From Candidatus Nanopelagicales bacterium (GTDB taxonomy: Bacteria > Actinomycetota > Actinomycetes > S36-B12), in assembly GCA_028687755.1 (NCBI GenBank), contig JAQTZL010000014.1, positions 1 to 50,906 of the forward strand: a stretch of 50,906 nt of DNA. Direction: 5' to 3'. Of the stretch, positions 24,947 to 32,354 are shown piece by piece. The notes below the pieces were generated by a model. The model ran no database searches and was not told where the DNA came from. It worked only from the letters and a program-made list of their open reading frames with translations. The stretch's first letter is position 1, and each line of letters starts with the position of its first letter. Made by a program: the position numbers and the translations under genes.

Positions 24947-25279
24947 ATGACAGTTTCTACCAACATGACCCGTCCCCTCCCTCAAGAGGGGTTTGGTGAA
25001 TACCTCGTCCGTGCGGGGGTTACTCCCGCACGGATGACCCCCTTCGGGGAGAGAATGTCCGGATTTGACGAGATGGACCCGGAAGGGTCCATCATGAAGG
25101 TGTATGACGAGGAGGCGTACGCCTCCGCATATGCCCTCAAAACCTTCCACGAAAGGGGCGCCCAAGAGCACCCCACCCAGTGGACGGAGGTGGCTTTGGC
25201 CACCCTCACCCTGATGGCAAAAACCGAGGACCCCGACTGGGTCTTCGGTTACCGTCAGGCCTACCTCGCGCAGGCCTGA
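24947..25279 (+). CDS. Small early-cassette protein C, gene built of hairpins
   Basis: 110 aa, unrecognised, ATG after AAAGGAG. The protein is acidic and mostly helical, with no membrane segment or known motif. The gene itself is remarkable: consecutive perfect inverted repeats with stems of 6 to 12 bp cover most of it: CCCCTC/GAGGGG (24974-24991), CCGTGCGGG/CCCGCACGG (25009-25033), GATGGACCC/GGGTCCATC with a GGAA loop (25072-25093), a 16-base palindrome (25111-25126), GGTGGC/GCCACC (25189-25204), a 12-bp stem with one G-U (25222-25250) and CCGTCAGGCC/GGCCTGACGG (25252-25282) that spans the stop codon. Codon choice seems set by RNA pairing. Confidence 0.8.
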   Translation: MTVSTNMTRPLPQEGFGEYLVRAGVTPARMTPFGERMSGFDEMDPEGSIMKVYDEEAYASAYALKTFHERGAQEHPTQWTEVALATLTLMAKTEDPDWVFGYRQAYLAQA

Positions 25280-25283
25280 CGGT

Positions 25284-25317
25284 CAGGTAGAGAAGGGGTT
25301 GCGCCCTTCTCTACCTG
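25284..25317 (+). terminator. Intrinsic terminator of cassette C
   Basis: 14-bp stem CAGGTAGAGAAGGG / CCCTTCTCTACCTG followed by CTCTTTCTTTTTT. It follows directly on the last coding-region hairpin. Confidence 0.92.
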
Positions 25318-25375
25318 CTCTTTCTTTTTTGCTTCCCTAGGGGATCGTTTGATCTGTCAAAATTGAGGTATCACC

Positions 25376-26041
25376 ATGGCCAATCGCAAGAAAGCTGAAG
25401 CGTTCATCCTGCAACTGATGAAAGACATCGACCCCACAGGCTACAACGTCGAGCAGTGGAAGAAGATCTTTGCCGATCTCACCGACCGACAGTTTGATGA
25501 ATACATGAAGGGACTTCGCGATGGAACCAAGTTCCTCGTCTTCTTCAAGCCTGCTTACAAAGCGCAAGGTATCACCGAAGACACTTGTCTCGCCACAGCT
25601 GAGAAGTATGGCATCAAACTCTTCGAGAAGCTCGTCTACACCAACAACCCAGATGAACCTGATCACAAAACAGCGATCGAGTACCTGATCCTTGAAATGC
25701 CGTACCGTCGTCAGTCGCAGACCATGATGAAAAAGATCAGCGTTCCTGACAACAACAAGGTCATCGACCAGATGACTTACCAGCCCACAGGTCCCTCTAA
25801 GGGGTCTAAGATCTCTTACCCAGAGCTGCGCGTGCTTCTGGGTATGAACATGGACAACGCCATCTCCGAACTTATCAAGTACCGAGGTGGCGACAAAGGT
25901 GGCTTCAACGCCTACAACGCCATGGCCATGCGATATGGCTCTGTGCGTCTGAAGACCATCGAGCCTTACCGGACAGGTACCGAGTCTACCAAGACCGTCA
26001 AGATCATCCTCAACTGCATGCACATCAAACATACCCTGTAA
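25376..26041 (+). CDS. RNA polymerase beta C-terminal fragment (candidate)
   Basis: 221 aa, ATG after TTGAGGTATCACC. The first 60 residues are unknown. From about 81 it can be laid on the end of bacterial beta: KLFEKLVYTNNPDEP (KLYDGRTGEPF), AIEYLILEMPYRRQSQTMMK (YMLKLNHLVDDKMHAR), TYQPTGPSKGSKISYPEL (TQQPLGGKAQFGGQRFGEM), LRVLLGMNMDNAISELIKYR ([20 protein letters not shown]), GGD (SDD), and a C-terminal ESTKTVKIILNCMHIK (ESFNVLLKEIRSLGI) of equal length. This is by eye and spacing is right to within ten residues. In phiKZ-type enzymes beta is split into two chains; this would be a short C-terminal one. An independent phage protein is the alternative. Confidence 0.55.
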   Translation: MANRKKAEAFILQLMKDIDPTGYNVEQWKKIFADLTDRQFDEYMKGLRDGTKFLVFFKPAYKAQGITEDTCLATAEKYGIKLFEKLVYTNNPDEPDHKTAIEYLILEMPYRRQSQTMMKKISVPDNNKVIDQMTYQPTGPSKGSKISYPELRVLLGMNMDNAISELIKYRGGDKGGFNAYNAMAMRYGSVRLKTIEPYRTGTESTKTVKIILNCMHIKHTL

Positions 26042-26050
26042 GGAGAGACT

Positions 26051-26845
26051 GTGATATCGCGCATCTATATAGACATCGCTTCTATCATGGAGCTGAGACT
26101 TTCTGTGCTGTCCATGCTCATGGGCAAAGACAAGGCAGTCGAACACTGCGGATCTTTGGACTACGCGTTCAGGGAGTTTGACAGGTTTCCTGTGGACATG
26201 AGGGAGTACCAGAGACTCTTGTCCCAAGAGACGGCTGACGTCATCGCTGGAAGTGTGGTGACCTACATGGCCATATCCTTGCTGTCTAAGCTGGATACCC
26301 TGGAGAAGAGAAACGCGTTTAATCAGCAGCCATCGCGTTCTGAGGTGATAGTGAACATCTACCCTTACCACCTCTCTGAAAAGCAGGCAGAGGCCTTTGT
26401 AAGGGCTTTGTTCGTGAAGCTGAATGAGTCCACAGAGGTGACACTTGTCAGAGACCCTGTGGAGACATGGTCACCTGCTTACATGAAGATGCTGAACGTG
26501 TACGCCTTCTATGGCTACAAGTTTGGTGAGTGGATGCAGGCACACGGAAACTCACTGGAAAGTGTGGGTCGTGTTGAGACCAAGATGTACTTTGCGGCAC
26601 TGGGAGAAGCTGATCCGTCTAAGGAGGAAGTGGCCTTGTTCAAGAAGCTGGGCTTCAAGGACATCTTCAGTTATACCGAGTACGTCATGACACCCAGGAT
26701 GGAGTTGACATTTCTGTCACCTCTCTTGTACACAAACATCGTGACAGCTACAGCGTACATGGAGAACAACAAGTTCAAAATGGAAAGACCGCTGGAAGAA
26801 GTTGCCAAGGAGAAAGACCATGGGGATCTCGTTAAACAGGGTTAA
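26051..26845 (+). CDS. Unrecognised 264-aa protein, GTG start
   Basis: 264 aa, GTG 26051 with AAGGAGAG ahead of it, nine bases after the beta-like gene. Mainly helical with aromatic patches (LNVYAFYGYKFGEWMQAHG near 155) and no membrane segment. It overlaps the large downstream gene by 26 bases, whose ribosome site AAGGAG lies inside its last codons, so the two are translationally linked. It may be a chaperone or partner of that large tail-type protein, as short genes ahead of fibres often are; this is inference. Confidence 0.7.
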   Translation: MISRIYIDIASIMELRLSVLSMLMGKDKAVEHCGSLDYAFREFDRFPVDMREYQRLLSQETADVIAGSVVTYMAISLLSKLDTLEKRNAFNQQPSRSEVIVNIYPYHLSEKQAEAFVRALFVKLNESTEVTLVRDPVETWSPAYMKMLNVYAFYGYKFGEWMQAHGNSLESVGRVETKMYFAALGEADPSKEEVALFKKLGFKDIFSYTEYVMTPRMELTFLSPLLYTNIVTATAYMENNKFKMERPLEEVAKEKDHGDLVKQG

Positions 26846-29381
26846 GTACGTCACCAAGGAAGCTGATCTGCTGGTAAGAGATTTCACCCAGCTCAAGACC
26901 AGTGACGTCATCTCGAAGATCATCACGCCTCTGTTAAATAACCAGGCGTTTCAAGATGCGCGGAAAGCGCTGGACACGCTGAAGTCTTTACAAGACGGTG
27001 TGGCAGATCTGGCTAACAGGCTGGAGAATCTTGACGTGTCAGATGTGGCTTCTCGTATGCTAGGCAGTTTGGACGTCTCTAGACTGGGAAGCCTGGGGCC
27101 AGCAATCAATCTGATCAAGGGCATGGACACAGCCACTGTGAACAGCTTTCTCAGATCAGTCATGGGTAACGTGACGGCTCAGCTGTACGAGAATCCTGCT
27201 CTGCTGGAAGAGTTCAAGAGCATCTCTCCTGACGTCTCTACGCAGGTGATGCTGAAGGCTCTGAAGGACTTCAACGAAGTGATCCAGTCTGGAGCCGATG
27301 GCGCAGCTCTGCGAAACCAGATTGTTCGACGGATCAGCGATGACCTGCCTTTGGCGGAGATGTCAGGTCTGTACAGACAGATCGACCGACTGAAGGAAAC
27401 AGCTGTTCAGGGCGCCAACGCTCTACTGGGGTCCACCCAGCAGAGTGGAGGGACAAGTTCGACGACCACCTCCGTTAACGTGGACACAAGCTCTGCCTTG
27501 CTACTGTACAAGGCGCTGTCTGTAGAGGCCGTCTGCGTCTACTACCGACACCCGTATCTTCATACCGACGAAAGACAGCATATCATCAACAAGTGTCTGG
27601 CAGGAGCACCACCTGTTACCCAGGACACAGCGTTCATGTACATGACCATCTCCAACATGCGAGCTGGGTGGCCGTACACACACGACAGACTCTTTATGGA
27701 TACAGTTCGGATAATGTCGCAGACTCTGGATCCAGCGACAGGTGTTCCTGACGCAGGTATAGACGCCGTTACATCATACCTGACAGCCATAGCGGCGCAC
27801 CTAAGACAAGCTGCTGAAATCATGTCTGTTTCATCGGCTACTAGAGTGCTGTTTGATTCTATACACGCAACAACTTACCCCAACACTTACCCTGGCGGTA
27901 CAGCTTACAGCCAGAATGACAGGTTTGTACAGTACATCACTGTGCTTGCTAAGTGCGTTAGCGCAGAGGGTGACGCTGGTCGATCATTCACACTCGACAA
28001 AGGTCATCGGGTCTCGCTTTATGTCTTTGCCCACAGTTTATCACGGACACTGGATAGAATTCTGTTATCTACGGCTAACCTTAGCGTCGCGGAAAAGGCT
28101 AACTACATCCGGCAGGAGCTGCGTGTTTTCTGGGATAGCGGGACCAATGGTATTGACTTGCATTCGCCTATGTCCATGTACCAGCTAACAGATGGCCGAA
28201 GCTTTGGAAGTGTGGCCTATAGTCCACTTTCCGAACACTGGGCTTTATTGTTGGCAACTTCTTCAGAGATAGACCGACAATCTGTGATCCTAGACGGACA
28301 GAGATATCGCGTATCAGCGGGCTTTGTGGAGAACTGTGTGGCTTTACTGCGGGCTGTCAATAAGCCAGGACTTAGTCTGACAACGCCGTCATCGGCCAGC
28401 GACACTGACAGAACAGCATATCAGCGACTGGCTACCCTCAGGGTAGTAACCAACAGCTATGCGCCGCCGACAACTGTGGTGCAAACGCCGTCTTCTGGCT
28501 ACACGTCAGTTGTAGGTCCTACTGGGCAAGCTACCGGGTTTAAATCATTGCATCATCCGGACTCCGTGCCTTCTGGGTCCGCTTCAGCCACCGGCTATGT
28601 GATTTTGTCTTACATAGCTGGCGCTGGATCACCTGAGCGACTGAAGTTCTTCTTCCCACCGGGGACGGCTATGTTCACGGCCAACTTCCTTGCGTACTTA
28701 AGCCCTATGCCAGCCAAGGGTGTGATGAAGTTCAGGTCAGCGCCTACCACCCAAGCGTTCCAAGTCACCGACGCGATGGCCTACGCGTCAGACAACTCAG
28801 GCGGTCCTCAAGGTGGCGCCTATGACCAGACCATCCTGGCCAACATACTGGCTGGCCGAGAAACCTTCTTCTTCGGCAACGGCGGAGCTGGGTTGATGTC
28901 CATCTCTTACGGAGGTACGATGCTTCCTGGTGCCACTCAGGGTGGGTATGTTTACTGCAACTTCCAGTATCCAGGAGGAACATTGGGTGCCACCCAGTGG
29001 AGTGTGTATGTGGACAGAGAGACCTACACCGACTGGTACAACAGCGCTATCTGGGACTCTTCTGGTAATCCATCGGAATCAGCAGATCACAGTGCCAACA
29101 TACCACCAGTTGCTACAGAACCTTTGGCATCTTTCCCGGATACCGACCCTCGCCACTATCTTACCGCAAACAACCCCAATCCAAACAACATCATCAAGAT
29201 GATCACCGGAGACCAGATGGGGCTCAGTGCTTTAAAGATTGTTGCATCTCACATGGGGTTTTTTCCAGTAGCAAACACCATCAGCTTTCCAGAAACAGAT
29301 TCGGCGTACAAGTACAATAGGCGAATGGACGCTTTCTCGATCAACCCATCTACCCTGACCATCACCGCGACACCTATCTAA
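26820..29381 (+). CDS. Large tail-associated protein (fibre- or wedge-type), possibly chimeric
   Basis: 853 aa from ATG 26820 (AAGGAG nine bases upstream, inside the previous gene); a TTG six codons earlier has no such site. Residues 1-220 are helical and coiled-coil-like (LKSLQDGVADLANRLENLDV). After a Gly/Ser/Thr linker near 215-235 comes a large helical and then beta-rich domain, and from about 580 a Gly/Ser/Thr/Tyr-rich region typical of phage adhesin tips. Codon use changes near 27,480-28,560, with TTA, CTA and GTT codons rare in the flanks, so the middle may have come from another source. No enzymatic motif is seen. It is likely a virion tail component; the exact class is unknown. Confidence 0.65.
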   Translation: MGISLNRVKYVTKEADLLVRDFTQLKTSDVISKIITPLLNNQAFQDARKALDTLKSLQDGVADLANRLENLDVSDVASRMLGSLDVSRLGSLGPAINLIKGMDTATVNSFLRSVMGNVTAQLYENPALLEEFKSISPDVSTQVMLKALKDFNEVIQSGADGAALRNQIVRRISDDLPLAEMSGLYRQIDRLKETAVQGANALLGSTQQSGGTSSTTTSVNVDTSSALLLYKALSVEAVCVYYRHPYLHTDERQHIINKCLAGAPPVTQDTAFMYMTISNMRAGWPYTHDRLFMDTVRIMSQTLDPATGVPDAGIDAVTSYLTAIAAHLRQAAEIMSVSSATRVLFDSIHATTYPNTYPGGTAYSQNDRFVQYITVLAKCVSAEGDAGRSFTLDKGHRVSLYVFAHSLSRTLDRILLSTANLSVAEKANYIRQELRVFWDSGTNGIDLHSPMSMYQLTDGRSFGSVAYSPLSEHWALLLATSSEIDRQSVILDGQRYRVSAGFVENCVALLRAVNKPGLSLTTPSSASDTDRTAYQRLATLRVVTNSYAPPTTVVQTPSSGYTSVVGPTGQATGFKSLHHPDSVPSGSASATGYVILSYIAGAGSPERLKFFFPPGTAMFTANFLAYLSPMPAKGVMKFRSAPTTQAFQVTDAMAYASDNSGGPQGGAYDQTILANILAGRETFFFGNGGAGLMSISYGGTMLPGATQGGYVYCNFQYPGGTLGATQWSVYVDRETYTDWYNSAIWDSSGNPSESADHSANIPPVATEPLASFPDTDPRHYLTANNPNPNNIIKMITGDQMGLSALKIVASHMGFFPVANTISFPETDSAYKYNRRMDAFSINPSTLTITATPI

Positions 29382-29391
29382 GGAAGACACC

Positions 29392-29631
29392 ATGGAACTT
29401 AACGCCACTGTTCTCGGTCTGACCTCAGATCAACTGCTCTCTGCCACCCTGGATGGACCACGCCTTTCTCTGGAAACCACTGTTCCACCGGACACGTTTT
29501 TCAGTGAGTACCAGGGTCGTATCACTGTCTCTGGTCTGTCTTCAGAGAAAGCTTTCTATCTCGCCATGAAGTCTGATCGCACTCCGCCGCCCAGACTGCA
29601 AATGGCGCTTCTCCGTATCTTGAAACGGTAA
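29392..29631 (+). CDS. Small 79-aa protein
   Basis: 79 aa, ATG after AAGGAAGACACC, ten bases behind the 853-aa gene and so in the same transcript. Short beta-rich N-terminus and a basic C-terminal helix (RLQMALLRILKR). A small tail accessory or assembly factor is plausible from setting; no family recognised. Terminator follows immediately. Confidence 0.7.
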   Translation: MELNATVLGLTSDQLLSATLDGPRLSLETTVPPDTFFSEYQGRITVSGLSSEKAFYLAMKSDRTPPPRLQMALLRILKR

Positions 29632-29665
29632 CACAGTGACTCTGGCGCAAGCCAGAGTCACTGTG
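29632..29665. terminator. Bidirectional terminator
   Basis: 15-bp stem CACAGTGACTCTGGC / GCCAGAGTCACTGTG with GCAA tetraloop, lying exactly between two convergent genes (stop codons 1 and 3 bases away). Confidence 0.9.
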
Positions 29666-29667
29666 AC

Positions 29668-30081
29668 TTACATGCCTTTTAGCACGGCTTCCACATCAGG
29701 CGTCTGCATACCGCGAACCAGCTCAGTGTCATTGATGGTCAGGGCATCCGTAGGTTGGTACTCAGGGATCTGACCACCACCTTCTTCTGACAGAAACTGA
29801 GGTTTGTTCTCGTGGATCTCGCGCATCAGCGCCATCAACAGAAGACGATTGGCTGTCGCGTCGTTTTCGTTCTTGGCGCTGTCCATGCGGAGCTTGGCCT
29901 GATCGATCACAGCCTTGTCTTGCACCACGGTCAGTTGAGCGATAGCCAAAAGCTCAGATGGCTTAGAGGGCAACTCAGCGTCGCTCTTCTTTGCGATCTG
30001 GTCGATCATGCGCAAACGAAGACTGCGAGTCTTCGCCAACGCTACTTGGTCTTCATCGGTAAAGAGTTGATTGTCAGACAT
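29668..30081 (-). CDS. Small helical protein (terminase small-subunit-like shape, unproven)
   Basis: 137 aa, ATG 30081 after TTGGAGTAACC, two bases behind the gene upstream. Entirely helical and charged: LFTDEDQVALAKTRSLRLRMIDQI then a second helical block with AKLRMDSAKNENDATANRLLL and a disordered C-terminus. The size and helical, charged pattern recall small terminase or scaffold-type proteins, but nothing diagnostic is present. Last gene of a minus-strand operon 31816-29668. Confidence 0.65.
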   Translation of the reverse strand: MSDNQLFTDEDQVALAKTRSLRLRMIDQIAKKSDAELPSKPSELLAIAQLTVVQDKAVIDQAKLRMDSAKNENDATANRLLLMALMREIHENKPQFLSEEGGGQIPEYQPTDALTINDTELVRGMQTPDVEAVLKGM

Positions 30082-30083
30082 GG

Positions 30084-30731
30084 TTACTCCAAGGTGATGT
30101 TAAGCGCCTGCAAACGTGCCAGAAGCTGACTGTGCGCGTGCGTCAGCTCTTCGTACTTGACAGAGAGTGGCTTGCGGACAGTGATGGCATTCTGACGAAC
30201 TGTTTCCAGTGACTCGTGGTCCATCTGTGTCAAGACGTCCACTTCACCGATCTGAACTTCTTTCATGTCGCAGATGATGCCCAGTTTACTGAGGATCACA
30301 TCTGACAATTCAGAGAAGACCACAGTGGTATCTAGCAGCGTGTGCTGTTTACCCAGATCGATCACCAGACACTTGTTCATGTAGGTGATGTCCAGTGTCT
30401 CTGAGTACTGACTGATGTAGTTCAGTGGTACACGGACATAAGAGACCGTGTTCTTGGGACCCAGGTGTCTGAAGGTAATGATCGAGACATCGTTGGCATA
30501 GTCTTGGTCGAAGTCTGTCTCTGTCAACCCAAGGGGCATGTACACGTAGGTGTATGGGTTGCGCATGTCGAACGTGCGCATCTCGATCATGCTGGAGACA
30601 CTTGTGACTTCCAACGGTATCTTGGTGTCGGTCGTGATCAGCTTGGATCGGATCTGACCAGCGATAGGGTCTTTGAAGCTGAAATAAGCTTTCAGACCTA
30701 CCGGAGGTAGGGTGGTGGTGATAGAAGGCAT
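30084..30731 (-). CDS. Unrecognised 215-aa protein
   Basis: 215 aa, ATG 30731 following AAGGACATGACATG-type spacer, one base after the next gene upstream. Beta-rich first 150 residues with repeated Tyr/Val strands (YVYMPLGL, VSYVRVPLNYIS), then a C-terminal coiled helix (VKYEELTHAHSQLLARLQAL). This beta-head plus coiled-coil layout is common in baseplate or head-completion proteins; no family is recognised. Confidence 0.7.
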   Translation of the reverse strand: MPSITTTLPPVGLKAYFSFKDPIAGQIRSKLITTDTKIPLEVTSVSSMIEMRTFDMRNPYTYVYMPLGLTETDFDQDYANDVSIITFRHLGPKNTVSYVRVPLNYISQYSETLDITYMNKCLVIDLGKQHTLLDTTVVFSELSDVILSKLGIICDMKEVQIGEVDVLTQMDHESLETVRQNAITVRKPLSVKYEELTHAHSQLLARLQALNITLE

Positions 30732-30732
30732 G

Positions 30733-31416
30733 TCATGTCCTTACATGGTTTTCAAGGGCTGTGGGTTTGGTCTCTTTCACGACAAGCGCACTGACCATCG
30801 ATTCTTCAAAGTAGTTGCCAGCGAACTTGTTCACGGTACTCAGTGTGGAGTACCGAATGTCCATCAGGTCCACATAGGTCATGGGTGTTTTTCTGTCCTG
30901 TCTGTGGAACTTGAACTTGTCCTTGGATGACCGAGCAATAAAGCTCACCAACACTTCGTTACCTGTTTTGCTTCGGCCGAAGTTGGTGCCACCGTAGGAG
31001 ACTGTGTTCTTCAGGATCTTGGCCAGATCCAGGTACTCAATGAACCATGGAATCTTGGCTTGCATGAAGAACATGTCAAACAGCTCATAGACCAGAAAGG
31101 TGTGCATGATCACGGTGTCGCTGTTGATGATCACGTCACCAGGCCCATAGTGGAACTGAGTGTAGGTCATGTCTTCACGCTCTACTTCAGTGACCATCAC
31201 CGGAGAGGTAGACAACACCGTGGTGATCAGAGACACGGAATACACGTCGTCCATGATGATCGCAAAGATGCCGTACAGGAACGAGGTATCAGAGATGTCG
31301 TAAAGCCCCTTCTCCTTGTACCAGGAGGGGAACTCGATGATCATTTTCTTTTGTGTGACGTACTTGCCGTCTTTCAGGTCAAGGTACTTGGCTATGTGAG
31401 AGGGATCGCGTTTCAT
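30733..31416 (-). CDS. Unrecognised 227-aa protein
   Basis: 227 aa, ATG 31416 after AAGGATACCGAT. Mixed fold rich in Tyr, Phe and Met, with hydrophobic stretches (FLYGIFAIIMDDVYSVSLITTVL and FLVYELFDMFF) that are probably buried strands or helices rather than membrane spans. No catalytic motif. It is co-transcribed with the two genes downstream, whose starts lie one and two bases from the preceding stop codons. Confidence 0.7.
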   Translation of the reverse strand: MKRDPSHIAKYLDLKDGKYVTQKKMIIEFPSWYKEKGLYDISDTSFLYGIFAIIMDDVYSVSLITTVLSTSPVMVTEVEREDMTYTQFHYGPGDVIINSDTVIMHTFLVYELFDMFFMQAKIPWFIEYLDLAKILKNTVSYGGTNFGRSKTGNEVLVSFIARSSKDKFKFHRQDRKTPMTYVDLMDIRYSTLSTVNKFAGNYFEESMVSALVVKETKPTALENHVRT

Positions 31417-31461
31417 ATCGGTATCCTTGTATAGGGGTCAAATCATCGATAGAACAAGCCA

Positions 31462-31485
31462 CAGACGCACCCGAAGGCACGTCTG
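31462..31485 (-). terminator. Possible weak terminator
   Basis: Read on the minus strand, CAGACGTGCC / GGTGCGTCTG with a TTCG loop and two G-U pairs, just past the stop of the gene at 31493. No T-run. Confidence 0.4.
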
Positions 31486-31492
31486 CGCTGTT

Positions 31493-31816
31493 TCAGTTGA
31501 AGAACGCTTCTTCGTTGGCCAGGATGAAAGGCAGCACGATTTGTTCCACGTCTTGGATCCAGTTTCCTGGGTCTCGGGTTTGATTGAGGGACAGCCTGAT
31601 CGTGTTGGGAACGGGTTGACCCACGCTGACAAAGAGTGCGTTGAAGGCACCCACCAGGTAAGGCAGCTGCACAATCGGTGGCAAACCTACCGCAGAAACA
31701 TACCCACGGACAGTGGTGAACTTGGCGATGTTCTCAGGTTTGAAACCCGTCAGCTGCATGCGTTTGATCACGCGTGAACAGAGGTCAGTGTCTTCAGAAA
31801 AGTCAGGTGCTTGCAT
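31493..31816 (-). CDS. Unrecognised 107-aa protein
   Basis: 107 aa, ATG 31816 after AAAAGGACCTTTTCGCC. Mostly helical with a Pro-rich middle (VGLPPIVQLPYL). It is the first gene of a minus-strand series that starts in the divergent region 31817-31913. Function unknown. Confidence 0.65.
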   Translation of the reverse strand: MQAPDFSEDTDLCSRVIKRMQLTGFKPENIAKFTTVRGYVSAVGLPPIVQLPYLVGAFNALFVSVGQPVPNTIRLSLNQTRDPGNWIQDVEQIVLPFILANEEAFFN

Positions 31817-31913
31817 GGCGAAAAGGTCCTTTTACAAATTAAACAAGCCCCCGCTATGCTTTAGTCCGGGGAACTTTCACATTATCCAAGCACTGTTTTA
31901 AAAAGGAATTTTC
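31817..31913. promoter_or_regulatory. Divergent intergenic region
   Basis: 97 bases between divergent genes. CCCCCGCTATGCTTTAGTCC near 31850 carries a CCCCG / CGGGG repeat around TATGCTTTAGTC and might be an operator or promoter; ribosome sites lie at both ends. Nothing firmer can be said. Confidence 0.35.
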
Positions 31914-32354
31914 ATGGGTATCCTAGAGACCCTGAAACACTGGGTAACGCCAGTATCGACGATAGGTATCAAGAAACCCACCGTAAGCACAAAGGTAGCT
32001 ACACCTCTGGTGACACTCTGTTCTCAGATCACCAGTGAAGATGTAGAACGCGTGTTGTCTGACGCTGTTCAGCGAAGAAGGTTGATCAACGTGCACCATG
32101 AAAGCATGGGGCAGCTGCTGGACTCGTTCTACCGCGCTTTGCCAGAAAGCCATGACCCCAGGTTGTTGGCTGTGGATTTGGGAACTTTCTTCAAGAGTCG
32201 GTTGTCAGGAGTAGAGTTGTTCAAACGGCTTCAGTCCACTGTGGGTAAACCCATACAACCTGGTCTTAAAACCGCCATGGATATCGAGACGCTCATAGCG
32301 GCTCTTCACACCAGCTTAACTGTAATAAGGAGCAGAGATGCAGACACCGATTGA
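31914..32354 (+). CDS. Small baseplate-associated protein (gp25/wedge-like size, unproven)
   Basis: 146 aa, ATG after AAAAAGGAATTTTC. Helical N-terminal segment and several hydrophobic strands; it overlaps the spike gene by 17 bases and is therefore translated with it. In myophages the gene next to the spike often encodes a small wedge or hub protein, and the length agrees, but the characteristic motif of that family (EpR.G..l.d.lf..) is not seen. Call by position only. Confidence 0.6.
   Translation: MGILETLKHWVTPVSTIGIKKPTVSTKVATPLVTLCSQITSEDVERVLSDAVQRRRLINVHHESMGQLLDSFYRALPESHDPRLLAVDLGTFFKSRLSGVELFKRLQSTVGKPIQPGLKTAMDIETLIAALHTSLTVIRSRDADTD

Noticed and set aside
21300..25171. Two minus-strand frames sharing a VSRVCSM-like stretch over leaders B and C
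   Set aside because: The shared residues are only the reverse translation of the repeated leader DNA; no ribosome site and no codon signal.
24981..25282. CRISPR-like or REP-type repeat array for the hairpin chain in cassette C
   Set aside because: The stems differ from one another in sequence and length and lie in an intact open reading frame, so they are not copies of one repeat.
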